Assembly: GCF_016908875.1 (NCBI RefSeq)
Contig: NZ_JAFBES010000007.1
Location: forward strand, 83,405 to 147,404
From: Bacillus ectoiniformans
Lineage (GTDB): Bacteria > Bacillota > Bacilli > Bacillales > Domibacillaceae
Length of the DNA stretch: 64,000 nucleotides
Direction: 5' to 3'
Under the pieces are notes generated by a model. That model was not told the origin of the DNA, did not search any database, and saw nothing but the letters and a program-made list of their open reading frames with translations. Shown piece by piece: positions 1-8,820 of the stretch. Both the position numbers and the translations under genes were made by a program. Within the stretch, counting starts at the first letter, position 1; each line of letters opens with the position of its first letter.

Positions 1-150
1 TAGCGAAATTATCATAAAACTACTAATTTATAAAGTGATTGTTATAAAAGATATTTTTATGTAATATGAGATTTGGGTACATTTTGGAAATGAAGTCTGG
101 AAAATACAGTTATTGGGGAATTTTTGAACATAGTTTAGGAGGGTAATGGG

Positions 151-2937
151 TTGTTTTTAATCAAAAAGCAGCAGATTTATATTTTACTAGTGTTAATGAT
201 GGGAAGTTTATTCAGTTTAGGAGAATCGGCTCATGCAGCTGTAAAGGAACGTTTTACTGTCACTCCTGGAGTGGAGTATCACAAGGATCAATTTGATTAT
301 TACAGCAAGAAGATGTCTTCTGATGTGATGACAATGGATTTGACGAGACCAGAAATAAAAGTGGAAGCGGGAGTTCCGAATCCGATTAATACGTTAGCGA
401 CTGTAAGTGCTCGGGCGAAAGTGGATTCGAGAAATGGTCACAGTGTAGTCGGTGCGATTAATGCTTCCTTTTACCATTTTGCGAGCCGGATGCCGGCCTA
501 CTTAGTGGCGGAGAATAACAAGGTATCTACTTATGGTGTGATTTCTGCAGGCTCTGGTGAATACATGAGTGTGCCGGCAGCTTTCGGCGTCACAGCAGAC
601 GGTAAAGCACAAGCGGATACATTCGATTATGTTTCATCATTTGAAGTGAACGGAATGTCGATGCCAGTCGCGTCGGTCAATAAGGTTCGCGGAAGTGAAG
701 AGGCGATTGTTTATACACCGAGCTTCAGCTATCCAACGACAAGAACGAATACAGCGGGGATGGAAATTATTGTTTCTACTTTATCGAACCCGGTAGATTC
801 AGGTGAGCTTGGCAAACCGACCACTGGAATCGTTCAAGAAGTTCGGTCTTATGGACAAGGAGATTCTGTCATTCCTCATAACGGCTATGTTCTATCTATA
901 CAAGGCGGAGCAAAAGCGTCACGTCTTGCTGGAGTGAAAGCGGGAGACCGGATTTCATTAACAATTGACGTTGATTCACGCTGGAAGAATTCACAGTTTA
1001 TGCTCGCAAGCGGACCGCTATTAGTTCAAGACGGCAAAGCAAATTTAACGATGGATGCGAACAGCTATCGGGCGAAGTCAAGAGAACCTCGGACAGCTGT
1101 AGCGGTAGATCAAACGGGAAAACGGGTATTTTTTGTCACAGTAGACGGCAGACAGCCTGGGTTTAGTGAAGGGATGACTCTGCTTGAGTTTGCTCATTAC
1201 TTGGCGAGTCTAGGCGCGCATAGTGCGATTAATCTAGATGGCGGCGGTTCGACAACGATGGTGACCCGCCGGTTAGGAGATCTGTACCCAACGGTCATGA
1301 ATTCTCCATCAGGGGGATCGCAAAGAAGTATATCTACTATTTTGCAAGCAGTGACGACTTCTCCTGCTGGGGTGCCGTTACGAATGATAGTAGCGGCTAA
1401 TCATCAATCAGCTTTAATTGGGTCGACGATTATCGTGACACCGAAATTGCAGGATTCATTTATGAAGGATGTTCCTTTTCCTGAAGATCAAGTCAAGTAT
1501 ACAGTTGAAGGTAATATTGGCCGGATGAGCGGTCATCGATTTGTGGCGGAACAAGCGGGAAGCGGAGCAATTGTGGCTCAATATGGTTCATTCTCCGCAC
1601 GCCTTCCTATTACTGTGGAAGCGGCGCCAGCGAGAGTCGAAATTGAACCGAAGCAAGTTGCTATTGGTGCAGAATCAACTCAGAAGTTTACGATGAAAGC
1701 ATACAGCCAATCAGGTCAGGAGCTTGAAGTGAATCCATCGATGATTACATGGTCAGCGGATAGTGCTATTGGTGTGATGAAGGCAGACGGAATATTCACT
1801 GCGGGAACAAAAGCGGCATCTGGAAAAGTGAGAGTGGCTTTCAACGGAAAGCCTGCCGGCGAGTCTGCTGTGGCTATTTATGCGGGTGCGATTCCGGCTG
1901 AAAACTTTGAAGAGGCCTCGATGTGGAGTTCTTCAGCGATTCGGGCAAGCGGACAAGTGGCGTTTATGGGTGCTGCCGCTCCGCATGTAGAAGGAATCAA
2001 TGCCTTAAAGCTTCAATATGATTTACGTTCTTCTGAAGGAACAGCGGCGGCTTACGCGGATCGAAAATCACCTATTGTCATTAACGGACTGCCGAACTAT
2101 CTTGGCATGTGGGTATATGGTGACGGGAAAAACCACTGGCTTCGCGGGAAAATGACAGACGGAGCTGGAAAGGAATTTGCTTTAAACTTCACAGAAGAGA
2201 GCCAACTGAACTGGACAGGCTGGAAATATGTCAAAACGAGCATTCCTGCCACTGCACAAGCGCCGCTTAAGGTCTCTTCTCTATACGTGGTAGAGACGTC
2301 TAAAGCACGAGAAGGCAGCGGCGTGATCTACATGGATAAGCTGCAGGCGGAATACGGAACTCGTTACGTAGAGCCTGCCTTAGAAGTGAAGCCAGAACCA
2401 GAGCCGGTTGACTTGTTCACAGACGTGACGGCCGATCACTGGGCGAAAAAGGAAGTGGAATATTTAGCTGAAAGAAGCATTATCACAGGCTATGGTGATG
2501 GGACGTTTAAACCAGAATCCACATTATCAAGAGCTCATGCGGCAGTGATTCTGTCTCGGGTATTGAAGCTGAATACGACAACTGTAACAGATCCGGGGTA
2601 TAAAGATGTCAGTCGAAGCCACTTGTATTTCGGCCCGATCGCAGCTACGGCGAATGCGGGTGTCATTACAGGAAAATATAATCAAACCATTTTTGACCCC
2701 GATAACACGTTGACACGAGGTCAAATGGCGGCGATCCTTACACGGGCGTACAAGCTTGAGGGGATGCCAGCCGTGCCAATTACGGATGTGAAAAACACTC
2801 ATTGGGCCTATAAAGAAATTCATGCTTTAGCAGCCAATGGCATCACGAACCCTTATCCGGACGGATCATTTAAGCCGGAAAATCAAGTAACTCGAGCGCA
2901 ATTTAGCGCATTTGTTTATCGTATTTTGACGAAATAA
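151..2937 (+). CDS. SLH-anchored phosphodiester glycosidase (NAGPA/DUF2233)-like surface protein
   Basis: The protein has 928 residues, with a signal peptide at about residues 1-30 ending in AHA. A phosphodiester glycosidase (NAGPA, formerly DUF2233) domain covers about 90-400, including the family signature NLDGGGSTTMV at 361-371. Ig-like/Big2-like segments follow at about 410-590, then a region resembling a carbohydrate-binding beta-sandwich at about 595-745. Three SLH repeats (about 755-805, 815-868, 874-928) end the protein. SLH domains bind pyruvylated secondary cell-wall polysaccharide, so it should sit on the cell surface; csaB further along would supply the pyruvylation. The start is TTG at 151, placed 7-8 bases after AGGAGGG; the ATG at 146 is out of frame. 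The substrate is unknown; family members act on glycan phosphodiesters or are annotated as exopolysaccharide proteins. Confidence 0.85.
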   Translation: MFLIKKQQIYILLVLMMGSLFSLGESAHAAVKERFTVTPGVEYHKDQFDYYSKKMSSDVMTMDLTRPEIKVEAGVPNPINTLATVSARAKVDSRNGHSVVGAINASFYHFASRMPAYLVAENNKVSTYGVISAGSGEYMSVPAAFGVTADGKAQADTFDYVSSFEVNGMSMPVASVNKVRGSEEAIVYTPSFSYPTTRTNTAGMEIIVSTLSNPVDSGELGKPTTGIVQEVRSYGQGDSVIPHNGYVLSIQGGAKASRLAGVKAGDRISLTIDVDSRWKNSQFMLASGPLLVQDGKANLTMDANSYRAKSREPRTAVAVDQTGKRVFFVTVDGRQPGFSEGMTLLEFAHYLASLGAHSAINLDGGGSTTMVTRRLGDLYPTVMNSPSGGSQRSISTILQAVTTSPAGVPLRMIVAANHQSALIGSTIIVTPKLQDSFMKDVPFPEDQVKYTVEGNIGRMSGHRFVAEQAGSGAIVAQYGSFSARLPITVEAAPARVEIEPKQVAIGAESTQKFTMKAYSQSGQELEVNPSMITWSADSAIGVMKADGIFTAGTKAASGKVRVAFNGKPAGESAVAIYAGAIPAENFEEASMWSSSAIRASGQVAFMGAAAPHVEGINALKLQYDLRSSEGTAAAYADRKSPIVINGLPNYLGMWVYGDGKNHWLRGKMTDGAGKEFALNFTEESQLNWTGWKYVKTSIPATAQAPLKVSSLYVVETSKAREGSGVIYMDKLQAEYGTRYVEPALEVKPEPEPVDLFTDVTADHWAKKEVEYLAERSIITGYGDGTFKPESTLSRAHAAVILSRVLKLNTTTVTDPGYKDVSRSHLYFGPIAATANAGVITGKYNQTIFDPDNTLTRGQMAAILTRAYKLEGMPAVPITDVKNTHWAYKEIHALAANGITNPYPDGSFKPENQVTRAQFSAFVYRILTK

Positions 2938-2950
2938 GATGAAGATTGAG

Positions 2951-2990
2951 GGAGGCTGTCCAAGTGGGCAGTCTCTTGTTTGATTTTTCG
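2951..2990 (+). terminator. Weak terminator after the SLH protein
   Basis: GAGGCTGTCC and GGGCAGTCTC can pair around a short loop with G-T wobbles, followed by a loose T-rich stretch. It is the only hairpin directly behind the gene, so this is a tentative call. Confidence 0.4.
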
Positions 2991-3003
2991 GGATTTTGCG
3001 GAA

Positions 3004-3100
3004 TCGCCGATAGAAAGTTGAAAGGCGCCGTTAGAATCGGGTTATCCGCCGATAGAAAGCTATTATCCGCCGATAGACTCCCACAAGCCGCTGTTAGACT
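3004..3100. repeat. Intergenic short-repeat cluster, CGCCGATAGAA/CGCCGTTAGAA family (copy 1)
   Basis: Five degenerate units of the form NCGCCGATAGAAAG or NCGCCGTTAGANTC recur every 20-22 bases. The same motif recurs at 23290-23440 and, inverted, at 18409-18570. The overlapping open frame at 2946-3197 is judged not to be a gene. Confidence 0.65.
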
Positions 3101-3286
3101 CTCAAAAATCCTCCTTGAATCCGCACAAGTCTCCAGAATTTCTGCTTCAACGAATATTTACGGTGTCATTCGTTGCTATTTTTCAAAATTCTATTGAGTT
3201 TTCCTCAGAATAGACTTTATTTTTAAAACAAAGTTGATTTCACCCCCCTATTAACAAAACCTCCCAATTACCTAAAAATCTGCAGA

Positions 3287-3314
3287 TTGATTTTACTGGC
3301 GCATTACGTAATAA
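3287..3314 (+). promoter_or_regulatory. Putative sigma-A promoter of the MBOAT operon
   Basis: TTGATT (3287-3292), a 16-base spacer and TAATAA (3309-3314) make a plausible sigma-A promoter. Transcription from here would run through the terminator at 3333-3361 before reaching the coding region. Confidence 0.4.
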
Positions 3315-3332
3315 TGAAACTTGGAAACAGAT

Positions 3333-3361
3333 ACCCTCTTATTTAATAGAGGGTGTTTTTT
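3333..3361 (+). terminator. Leader terminator/attenuator upstream of the MBOAT gene
   Basis: A 7-bp stem, ACCCTCT with AGAGGGT, has an 8-base loop and is followed by GTTTTTT. It lies only about 30 bases before the MBOAT start, leaving no room for another promoter, so it probably attenuates that gene rather than only ending upstream transcription. Confidence 0.7.
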
Positions 3362-3393
3362 GTTACGAGCTTTGTAATGATGAGGTGAATCTA

Positions 3394-4851
3394 TTGCTCT
3401 TTAATTCATTTGAATTTATTTTCTTATTCTTACCGATTGTGCTGGTCGTCTATTTTATTTTGGCAGGGAAACACAAGCATCACTTGTCAATCTTCTGGCT
3501 TGTTGCTGCTTCGCTTTTCTTCTATTCCTGGTGGAATCCGATTTACTCAATTTTGATCATAGGCTCGATGGCATTTAACTACGGAATCGGAAAGTGGATG
3601 AACCGGATCGAGGATGAACCTTTCCGGAAGAAGCTGCTGATCTTCGGAATTGTTGGGAATGTAGGGTTACTTGGTTATTTTAAATATGCGGACTTTTTCA
3701 TCAAAAATATAAACTTTGCATTTGATGCGAATATTTCTTTGCTTCATTTGATGCTTCCGCTGGCGATCAGCTTCTTTACTTTCCAGCAGATTGCTTATTT
3801 AGTAGATACGTATCGCCACGAAACGAAGGAGTATAATTTCCTTACCTATTCTCTGTTTGTGACGTTTTTCCCGCAATTGATTGCCGGACCGATTGTGCAT
3901 CATAAGGAGATGATGCCGCAGTTCGCAGCAGATGATAACAAGCGATTAAACATTGAAAACGTCGCTTTAGGCTGTTACATATTCATCATCGGTTTAGCGA
4001 AAAAAGTGGCGATCGCAGACACGATGGCGATCTGGGCTAATGACGGGTTTCAAAGCTACACGGCTTTAACAAGTGCGGAGGCGTGGATTACGTCGCTTGC
4101 TTACACGATGCAGCTGTACTTTGATTTTAGCGGATACTGTGACATGGCAATTGGTATTGCTTTATTGTTTAACATTAAACTGCCTATCAACTTCAACTCT
4201 CCTTATAAATCGAGAAACATTCAGGATTTTTGGAGAAGGTGGCATATGACGCTTGGCCGCTTTTTAACGCAGTATATTTACATTCCGCTTGGAGGAAATC
4301 GCAAAGGGGAAATGCGCACGTACTTTAACATTTTCGCGATCTTTGCCATCAGCGGTTTCTGGCACGGCGCCGGCTGGACATTTATCATTTGGGGTGTCAT
4401 GCATGGGGTGGCCTCAATTATCTGCCGGGCATGGGGCAAGTTAAACATTCAGCTGCCTTACCTCGTTTCTTGGTTTATTACTTTTCAATTTGTTAATGTG
4501 GCCTGGGTATTCTTTCGTGCCGAAACGGTGGGGCAAGCAGTTGTCATATTGAAAAAAATGTTTATATTTGATTTCTCCTCAGTAACTCAGCTGGCACAGA
4601 AGCCGTTGCCGTTTCAAACAGCGACTTCCTTTGATTTCGGCTGGTTTACAATGAATGATCCTATTGTTGTGCTGCTCTTTATCGGATTCTTTTTATTCAT
4701 GTCATTTGTTTATAAAAACTCAATTGAAATGCTTGAAGGATTTCAGCCGAAATGGACGACAGTGGCCTGGGCACAGCTGGCGATTCTATTCGTGCTGATC
4801 AGTGTATTCTATCTTCATAAAAACAGTGAGTTTTTGTACTTTAATTTCTAA
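3394..4851 (+). CDS. MBOAT family membrane-bound O-acyltransferase (AlgI/DltB-like)
   Basis: A multi-pass membrane protein of 485 residues. It opens MLFNSFEFIFLFLP, the standard AlgI-like N-terminus, and so is read from the TTG at 3394, 5-6 bases after GAGGTGA. A GTG at 3385 is the alternative. The catalytic MBOAT histidine is H324 in the SGFWHGAGWTF motif. Such proteins move acetyl groups across the membrane to extracellular polysaccharide or wall polymers. The next gene encodes an SGNH-like extracytoplasmic partner, the usual two-component arrangement for O-acetylation. Family assignment is firm; the acceptor polymer is unknown, with exopolysaccharide or secondary wall polymer most likely from the surrounding genes. 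A transcription terminator sits in its leader. Confidence 0.9.
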   Translation: MLFNSFEFIFLFLPIVLVVYFILAGKHKHHLSIFWLVAASLFFYSWWNPIYSILIIGSMAFNYGIGKWMNRIEDEPFRKKLLIFGIVGNVGLLGYFKYADFFIKNINFAFDANISLLHLMLPLAISFFTFQQIAYLVDTYRHETKEYNFLTYSLFVTFFPQLIAGPIVHHKEMMPQFAADDNKRLNIENVALGCYIFIIGLAKKVAIADTMAIWANDGFQSYTALTSAEAWITSLAYTMQLYFDFSGYCDMAIGIALLFNIKLPINFNSPYKSRNIQDFWRRWHMTLGRFLTQYIYIPLGGNRKGEMRTYFNIFAIFAISGFWHGAGWTFIIWGVMHGVASIICRAWGKLNIQLPYLVSWFITFQFVNVAWVFFRAETVGQAVVILKKMFIFDFSSVTQLAQKPLPFQTATSFDFGWFTMNDPIVVLLFIGFFLFMSFVYKNSIEMLEGFQPKWTTVAWAQLAILFVLISVFYLHKNSEFLYFNF

Positions 4852-4871
4852 ACAGTGAAATGAGGAGGGAC

Positions 4872-4898
4872 ATGTCCGTTAAGGGCTTTACGATATGA
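4872..4898 (+). CDS. Possible 8-codon leader peptide coupled to the next gene
   Basis: ATG at 4872 follows a strong GAGGAGGGAC ribosome site and encodes MSVKGFTI. Its TGA (4896-4898) overlaps the ATG (4895) of the next gene as ATGA. The main gene itself has only a poor site (AAGGG, 9 bases upstream). This looks like a translational-coupling minicistron, although the strong site could simply be misplaced. Confidence 0.35.
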   Translation: MSVKGFTI

Positions 4899-5941
4899 AA
4901 AATTATAAAAAATGGTTAGTGAAATTATTAATTTCAAACGCCCTGATCGTTTTGCCCGTAGCGGTAGCGGTCATGGGATTTAATTATTACATCGATCCGC
5001 TGTGGAACTTCAATCACAAAAATGATTGGAACGATTACCAGGCGGGATTCGACGAGCGGCAGCAAAAAACGAATTACATTGTCAACCGGCCCTTTGATTA
5101 TGACTCACTATTAATGGGGACGAGCCGTGTCACTTATATGGATCAGCACGAATTTCAAAAGGATAAAGTGTTTAATTATTCATTAAGTTCACTCCATATT
5201 GACGAATACCAGCCGTATGTGGATTTTGCTAAAAAGCAAAACGGTAAAGCATTCGATAAAATTTATATGGAGTTATATTTTGAATCCTTTAATGGTGAAG
5301 TGAAGAACTTGCTTGGAAGTCCTGACACGTACTTTGAAGAAGCAGAAAGTCCATTTTACAAATATACTTCGCTGTTTTCTTACAGTACGCTGCAAAAGTC
5401 GCTGGATAACAAAAAATATTCAGAAGAGAATTCGTTTCCGGGGCCGCGTAGTTATAACCGGGAAAATGTCGCAGCCACATCGATGACGAACGACCGGCTG
5501 CCGGTATTGCTGGACCGGTACAAAAAACACTTTGCAGATAATCAGTTTAAGGGAACATATCCTTATGATGAGAAGTATAAAGAGAAGTTAGCAGCTCTTA
5601 AAAAAGCTAATCCGTCTTCAGAGTTTATCGTGTTTACTGATCCGATCCCAGTCGAACGTATGAAGATAGTCTTAAATAATCCGGTTTATTGGGAAGCCTA
5701 TGAACGGTGGTACCGGGAAATGACGGATGTGTACGGAACAGTGTACAGCTTTCAAAACGTCAGCGAATATACAGCCAACCGGAAATATTGGTTTGACTGG
5801 TTTCATTATTATCCGGCGGTGGGTGATTTGATGATTGCCGAGCTGGAAGGCCGGGAGAATGGATCTGATTTTTGCGTCAAAGTGACGAAGGAAAATGTCG
5901 ATCAATATTTAACTCAATTGAAAGCCGATTTGGCAGAGTAA
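4895..5941 (+). CDS. SGNH-like O-acetylation partner protein (DltD/AlgX-type role)
   Basis: The protein has 348 residues. One N-terminal membrane anchor (about 8-30) is followed by an extracytoplasmic domain. The segment LLMGTSRV near residue 70 resembles the first SGNH/GDSL block (G-x-S). A DWFHYYP motif near 298-304 gives the D-x-x-H pair expected at the end of an SGNH hydrolase fold. It lies 43 bases after the MBOAT gene and probably completes acyl transfer on the outer face of the membrane. I recognise the architecture, not a characterised orthologue. Its translation may be coupled to the minicistron at 4872. A strong terminator follows. Confidence 0.7.
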   Translation: MKNYKKWLVKLLISNALIVLPVAVAVMGFNYYIDPLWNFNHKNDWNDYQAGFDERQQKTNYIVNRPFDYDSLLMGTSRVTYMDQHEFQKDKVFNYSLSSLHIDEYQPYVDFAKKQNGKAFDKIYMELYFESFNGEVKNLLGSPDTYFEEAESPFYKYTSLFSYSTLQKSLDNKKYSEENSFPGPRSYNRENVAATSMTNDRLPVLLDRYKKHFADNQFKGTYPYDEKYKEKLAALKKANPSSEFIVFTDPIPVERMKIVLNNPVYWEAYERWYREMTDVYGTVYSFQNVSEYTANRKYWFDWFHYYPAVGDLMIAELEGRENGSDFCVKVTKENVDQYLTQLKADLAE

Positions 5942-5952
5942 GAAGGTGCAAG

Positions 5953-5990
5953 CCTGCGGATGCAAGTCATCCGCAGGTTTTGTTGTATTT
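5953..5990 (+). terminator. Rho-independent terminator
   Basis: A perfect 10-bp stem, CCTGCGGATG with CATCCGCAGG around CAAGT, is followed by a T-rich tail. It closes the MBOAT operon. Confidence 0.9.
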
Positions 5991-6013
5991 TCAGAGATTG
6001 AGCCGAAATTAGT

Positions 6014-6042
6014 TTGATGATGAAGCGAAAACACTGTATGCT
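6014..6042 (+). promoter_or_regulatory. Sigma-A promoter of the GT2/DUF2304/flippase/GT39 operon
   Basis: TTGATG (6014-6019), a 17-base spacer and TATGCT (6037-6042) lie 32 bases before the first start codon of the operon. Confidence 0.5.
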
Positions 6043-6074
6043 AGGAAAAGAATAATCTGGAGGGGATTTTTGTC

Positions 6075-6797
6075 ATGAGTGCTCTTGAAAGCATGAAAGT
6101 CCTTATTATTGTACCGGCCTATAACGAAGCGGACGTCATACAAAAGACAATTGATAAACTAGTAAAATTAAAAAATACGGTTCCATCGATTGATATTTGT
6201 ATTGTTAATGACGGATCAATGGATGAAACAGCCGAGATTATACGGATGAATCGTGAAGTGATCCTGCTCGACTTGCCGATTAATTTAGGCATTGGCGGTG
6301 CGGTTCAGTCAGGATATAAATATGCGGAACAGAACGGCTATGATATCGCGGTTCAATTTGATGCGGATGGTCAGCATAGCGAAAGTGATTTACTGGCGGT
6401 GCTTGAGCCGATCGCTTTAAATCAATGTGATATGTGCATCGGGTCGCGATTCGTGCAGCGAACGGATTACAGCGGCAGTTTATCGCGGCGGATCGGGATT
6501 TACTATTTTCAGTTATTGCTATTTTTGCTGACGAAAAAGAAGTATACAGATGCAACGTCGGGGTATCGGGCCATCAATCGGAATGTCATTGAACTATTTG
6601 CCAATGATTATCCACGTGATTATCCGGAGCCGGAAGTGATTTTATATCTTCACCGCAAAAAACTTAGAATCAAAGAAATCTCCGTTCATATGAATCAGAG
6701 ACAGGGAGGCGCTTCATCGATCACGCCATTCCGCTCGATCTATTATATGATGAAAGTCACTCTTTCCATTTTAATGCAAAAACTAATAAAGGAGTAA
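6075..6797 (+). CDS. Family 2 glycosyltransferase (polyprenyl-phosphate sugar synthase type)
   Basis: 240 residues with a GT-A fold. The N-terminal LIIVPAYNEAD segment, IVNDGSMDET and the metal-binding DADGQH motif (about 92-97) match dolichol/polyprenyl-phosphate mannosyltransferase-like GT2 enzymes. It has no evident membrane segment. A good ribosome site (TGGAGGGG) precedes ATG 6075. It is the first of four tightly packed genes, followed by a DUF2304 protein, an SMR-like small membrane protein and a GT39-like transferase. This suggests it charges a sugar onto undecaprenyl phosphate for use outside the membrane. The sugar is unknown. Confidence 0.85.
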   Translation: MSALESMKVLIIVPAYNEADVIQKTIDKLVKLKNTVPSIDICIVNDGSMDETAEIIRMNREVILLDLPINLGIGGAVQSGYKYAEQNGYDIAVQFDADGQHSESDLLAVLEPIALNQCDMCIGSRFVQRTDYSGSLSRRIGIYYFQLLLFLLTKKKYTDATSGYRAINRNVIELFANDYPRDYPEPEVILYLHRKKLRIKEISVHMNQRQGGASSITPFRSIYYMMKVTLSILMQKLIKE

Positions 6798-6801
6798 AGA
6801 A

Positions 6802-7149
6802 ATGAAAATTACTTTACTTTCTTTTATTATTGTCGTGCTATTATTTTTGTTAGTGATTGAGTCAGTCAGAAGGGGAGTCCTTGAAACAAAGTATTCTCTT
6901 TTATGGGTAATCACTTGTTTGTTTATGGCCATTCTCAGCTTAAATGAGGGAATCATTAATAAGCTCGCTGACTTTGCTGGAGTCTATTATCCGCCGTCAT
7001 TGCTCTTTTTGTTCGGGTTGCTATTTGCTATTTTACTTATTTTTGATTTAACACGGCGGGTATCTAAGTTAAGCAAGGAGTTGGCTAGTCTCGTACAGGA
7101 ACACGCAATTTTAAAAGAAAAGCTAGAAAAGAAGGATCAATTAAAATGA
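6802..7149 (+). CDS. DUF2304 family membrane protein
   Basis: A 115-residue protein with three hydrophobic helices (about 3-20, 33-52, 64-84) and a charged C-terminal coiled-coil-like tail. The layout and the position after a GT2 gene match DUF2304 proteins, which commonly accompany polyprenyl-phosphate glycosyltransferases. It starts 4 bases after the GT2 stop and overlaps the next gene by 4 bases (ATGA). Its role is unknown; helping the GT2 enzyme at the membrane is an inference. Confidence 0.75.
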   Translation: MKITLLSFIIVVLLFLLVIESVRRGVLETKYSLLWVITCLFMAILSLNEGIINKLADFAGVYYPPSLLFLFGLLFAILLIFDLTRRVSKLSKELASLVQEHAILKEKLEKKDQLK

Positions 7150-7487
7150 TATATGGATTATTGTTCTTAAATATTATTTGTCTTGTCACTGGGCAATTGC
7201 TGTGGAAAACAGCCGTCTCTGATATTACAGAATGGAATGCTCAATCGGCATTATCTGTATTGTTTTCTCCCTACTTCTTAGGGGGCGCTTTTTTGTATGT
7301 GGCAGCTACGGCATTGTGGCTGGTGATTTTATCGAAGCTGCCATTGAGTATTGCTTATCCAAGTCAAAGCCTCAGTTATGTAATTGGAGCGGTTCTTGCA
7401 CTGATCATTTTTAAAGAAGCGGTTTCGCCCGCTCAATGGACGGGGATGGCACTGATTTTGTTAGGAGTGGTTTTCATTGCGAAGTAA
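7146..7487 (+). CDS. SMR/EamA-like small membrane protein, putative lipid-linked sugar flippase subunit
   Basis: 113 residues forming four membrane helices, in the EamA/SMR fold. The N-terminus (LLFLNIICLVTGQLLWKTA) and the loop LPLSIAYPSQSLSYVIGAVLAL resemble ArnE/ArnF-type flippases of undecaprenyl-phosphate sugars more than drug efflux pumps. The gene sits between a GT2 polyprenyl-phosphate sugar synthase and a GT39-like membrane transferase, overlapping both neighbours. That context supports flipping a lipid-linked monosaccharide. A small multidrug transporter is the alternative. Confidence 0.7.
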   Translation: MIYGLLFLNIICLVTGQLLWKTAVSDITEWNAQSALSVLFSPYFLGGAFLYVAATALWLVILSKLPLSIAYPSQSLSYVIGAVLALIIFKEAVSPAQWTGMALILLGVVFIAK

Positions 7488-8790
7488 ATGGTTGAGTGTC
7501 AAAGGAATGGAACTGAAACAGCATGTTCCTTTTCTTGTGCTGCTTGGGTTATATCTGATCGTTCAGCTGTATTTCCTCGTTTCTCATCCAGGTTCGATTT
7601 ATAATGAGCCGGAACGTGTCGGGGAAGGGATCGCTACATACGGGTCAAGAGATGCTTCGCTTTATGCCAAAATGGCTTGGCAGCTTCTGCATGAAGGAAT
7701 ATACGCTTACAATGAGGAACAGTCGAATGCTTATGTGACGTATGGCCAGCCGTTTTATTTAGCGGGTATTTTTCAAGTGGCGGAATGGCTGAATACGAAT
7801 CACCTCATGCTGTACCGTTTAAGCAACATGGTATTGAACACGCTGGTCGTTGTGCTTACTTATGTGATTGGAATGAAATTATTTAACAGCCGGACAGTGA
7901 GCTTCTTCGGAGCGCTATTGTATTGTACATATATCGCGCCATATCATTATTTTCGCGCGGCGCTGACAGAAATCCCTTCCTTATTTTTATTTATGCTGAC
8001 GATTTTTATCTTTATATTGGCACTGGAAAAGAAGACGTATCGCTATCATATTCTCTTTGGTCTAGTTGCCTCCTTGCTCCTCATGTTTAGGGCCACACCA
8101 GCTCCGATTCTGCTGTTTGCCTGGGGAATCATGCTTGTGAGGACTGGCTTTAAAGAAAGTGTGAAAATCGGCTTCATCTGGTGTGTTGGTCCATTAGTAT
8201 TGATGACGCCTTGGGTTGTCCGGAATTTCTTGATGTTCGGTGAAGCGTATTTATTCTCTTCACATGCAGGAAGCCCATTGCTTCTCGGGACCCGGCCGTT
8301 TTTCTTGGAAGGGGAGGCGGAAGTCGTTCAGCAGGCGAAAGCGCTCGGACTCAGTCTTGAGGACTACGGAAAGCAGCGAATTGCCGAAGGATTTTCTACG
8401 GACTTCATTCTTTATTTCTCTTGGTTTACGGTTGGGAAAACGATGTGGCTGTTTATGACCACGCAGCTGATGCCTGATGGGCTAGGACCGTACATCAATG
8501 ATTTTTCAAAAACTGTTTTTGAGTTTTTTAAATGGCATAATGTCTTTACAGCAGCATCTGGACTTCTTTTTGCCTTTTTGTTTAGAAAGCATCGGCCGCT
8601 CACGTACTTGTCGATTGTCTTATTGATTTATATTTTCTTTTCGAATATCTTTTTGGCGATCCCTAGGTATGGGTTTATTGTCTATCCGATCGTTTGCTTA
8701 ATCGCAGCTTATGGATGGGTGTATATCTATCGTTCGGCAAAAAAATCGATAAAATACCATAAAAATCCCCAACATCCTGTTTCTTCCTGA
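7477..8790 (+). CDS. GT39/ArnT-like membrane glycosyltransferase
   Basis: 437 residues and about ten membrane helices. After the first helix comes a long extracytoplasmic loop (about 30-85) with an acidic/Arg-rich GSRDASLYAKMAW segment, as in the Asp-bearing first loop of GT-C enzymes. This is the architecture of PMT/ArnT-like transferases that use polyprenyl-phosphate sugars on the outer face. The start is TTG 7477 with TAGGAG 9 bases upstream, inside the end of the preceding gene; ATG 7507 is the alternative. It is the last gene of the four-gene operon. The acceptor (protein, teichoic acid or other glycan) cannot be told. Confidence 0.75.
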   Translation: MRSKWLSVKGMELKQHVPFLVLLGLYLIVQLYFLVSHPGSIYNEPERVGEGIATYGSRDASLYAKMAWQLLHEGIYAYNEEQSNAYVTYGQPFYLAGIFQVAEWLNTNHLMLYRLSNMVLNTLVVVLTYVIGMKLFNSRTVSFFGALLYCTYIAPYHYFRAALTEIPSLFLFMLTIFIFILALEKKTYRYHILFGLVASLLLMFRATPAPILLFAWGIMLVRTGFKESVKIGFIWCVGPLVLMTPWVVRNFLMFGEAYLFSSHAGSPLLLGTRPFFLEGEAEVVQQAKALGLSLEDYGKQRIAEGFSTDFILYFSWFTVGKTMWLFMTTQLMPDGLGPYINDFSKTVFEFFKWHNVFTAASGLLFAFLFRKHRPLTYLSIVLLIYIFFSNIFLAIPRYGFIVYPIVCLIAAYGWVYIYRSAKKSIKYHKNPQHPVSS

Positions 8791-8820
8791 TAGAATAGAA
8801 AGAAAAAAGGAGGAACCTGG

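Noticed and set aside
2946..3197. 83-codon open frame after the SLH protein
   Set aside because: It consists of the CGCCGATAGAA repeat cluster, has a repetitive meaningless translation and overlaps a terminator-like hairpin.
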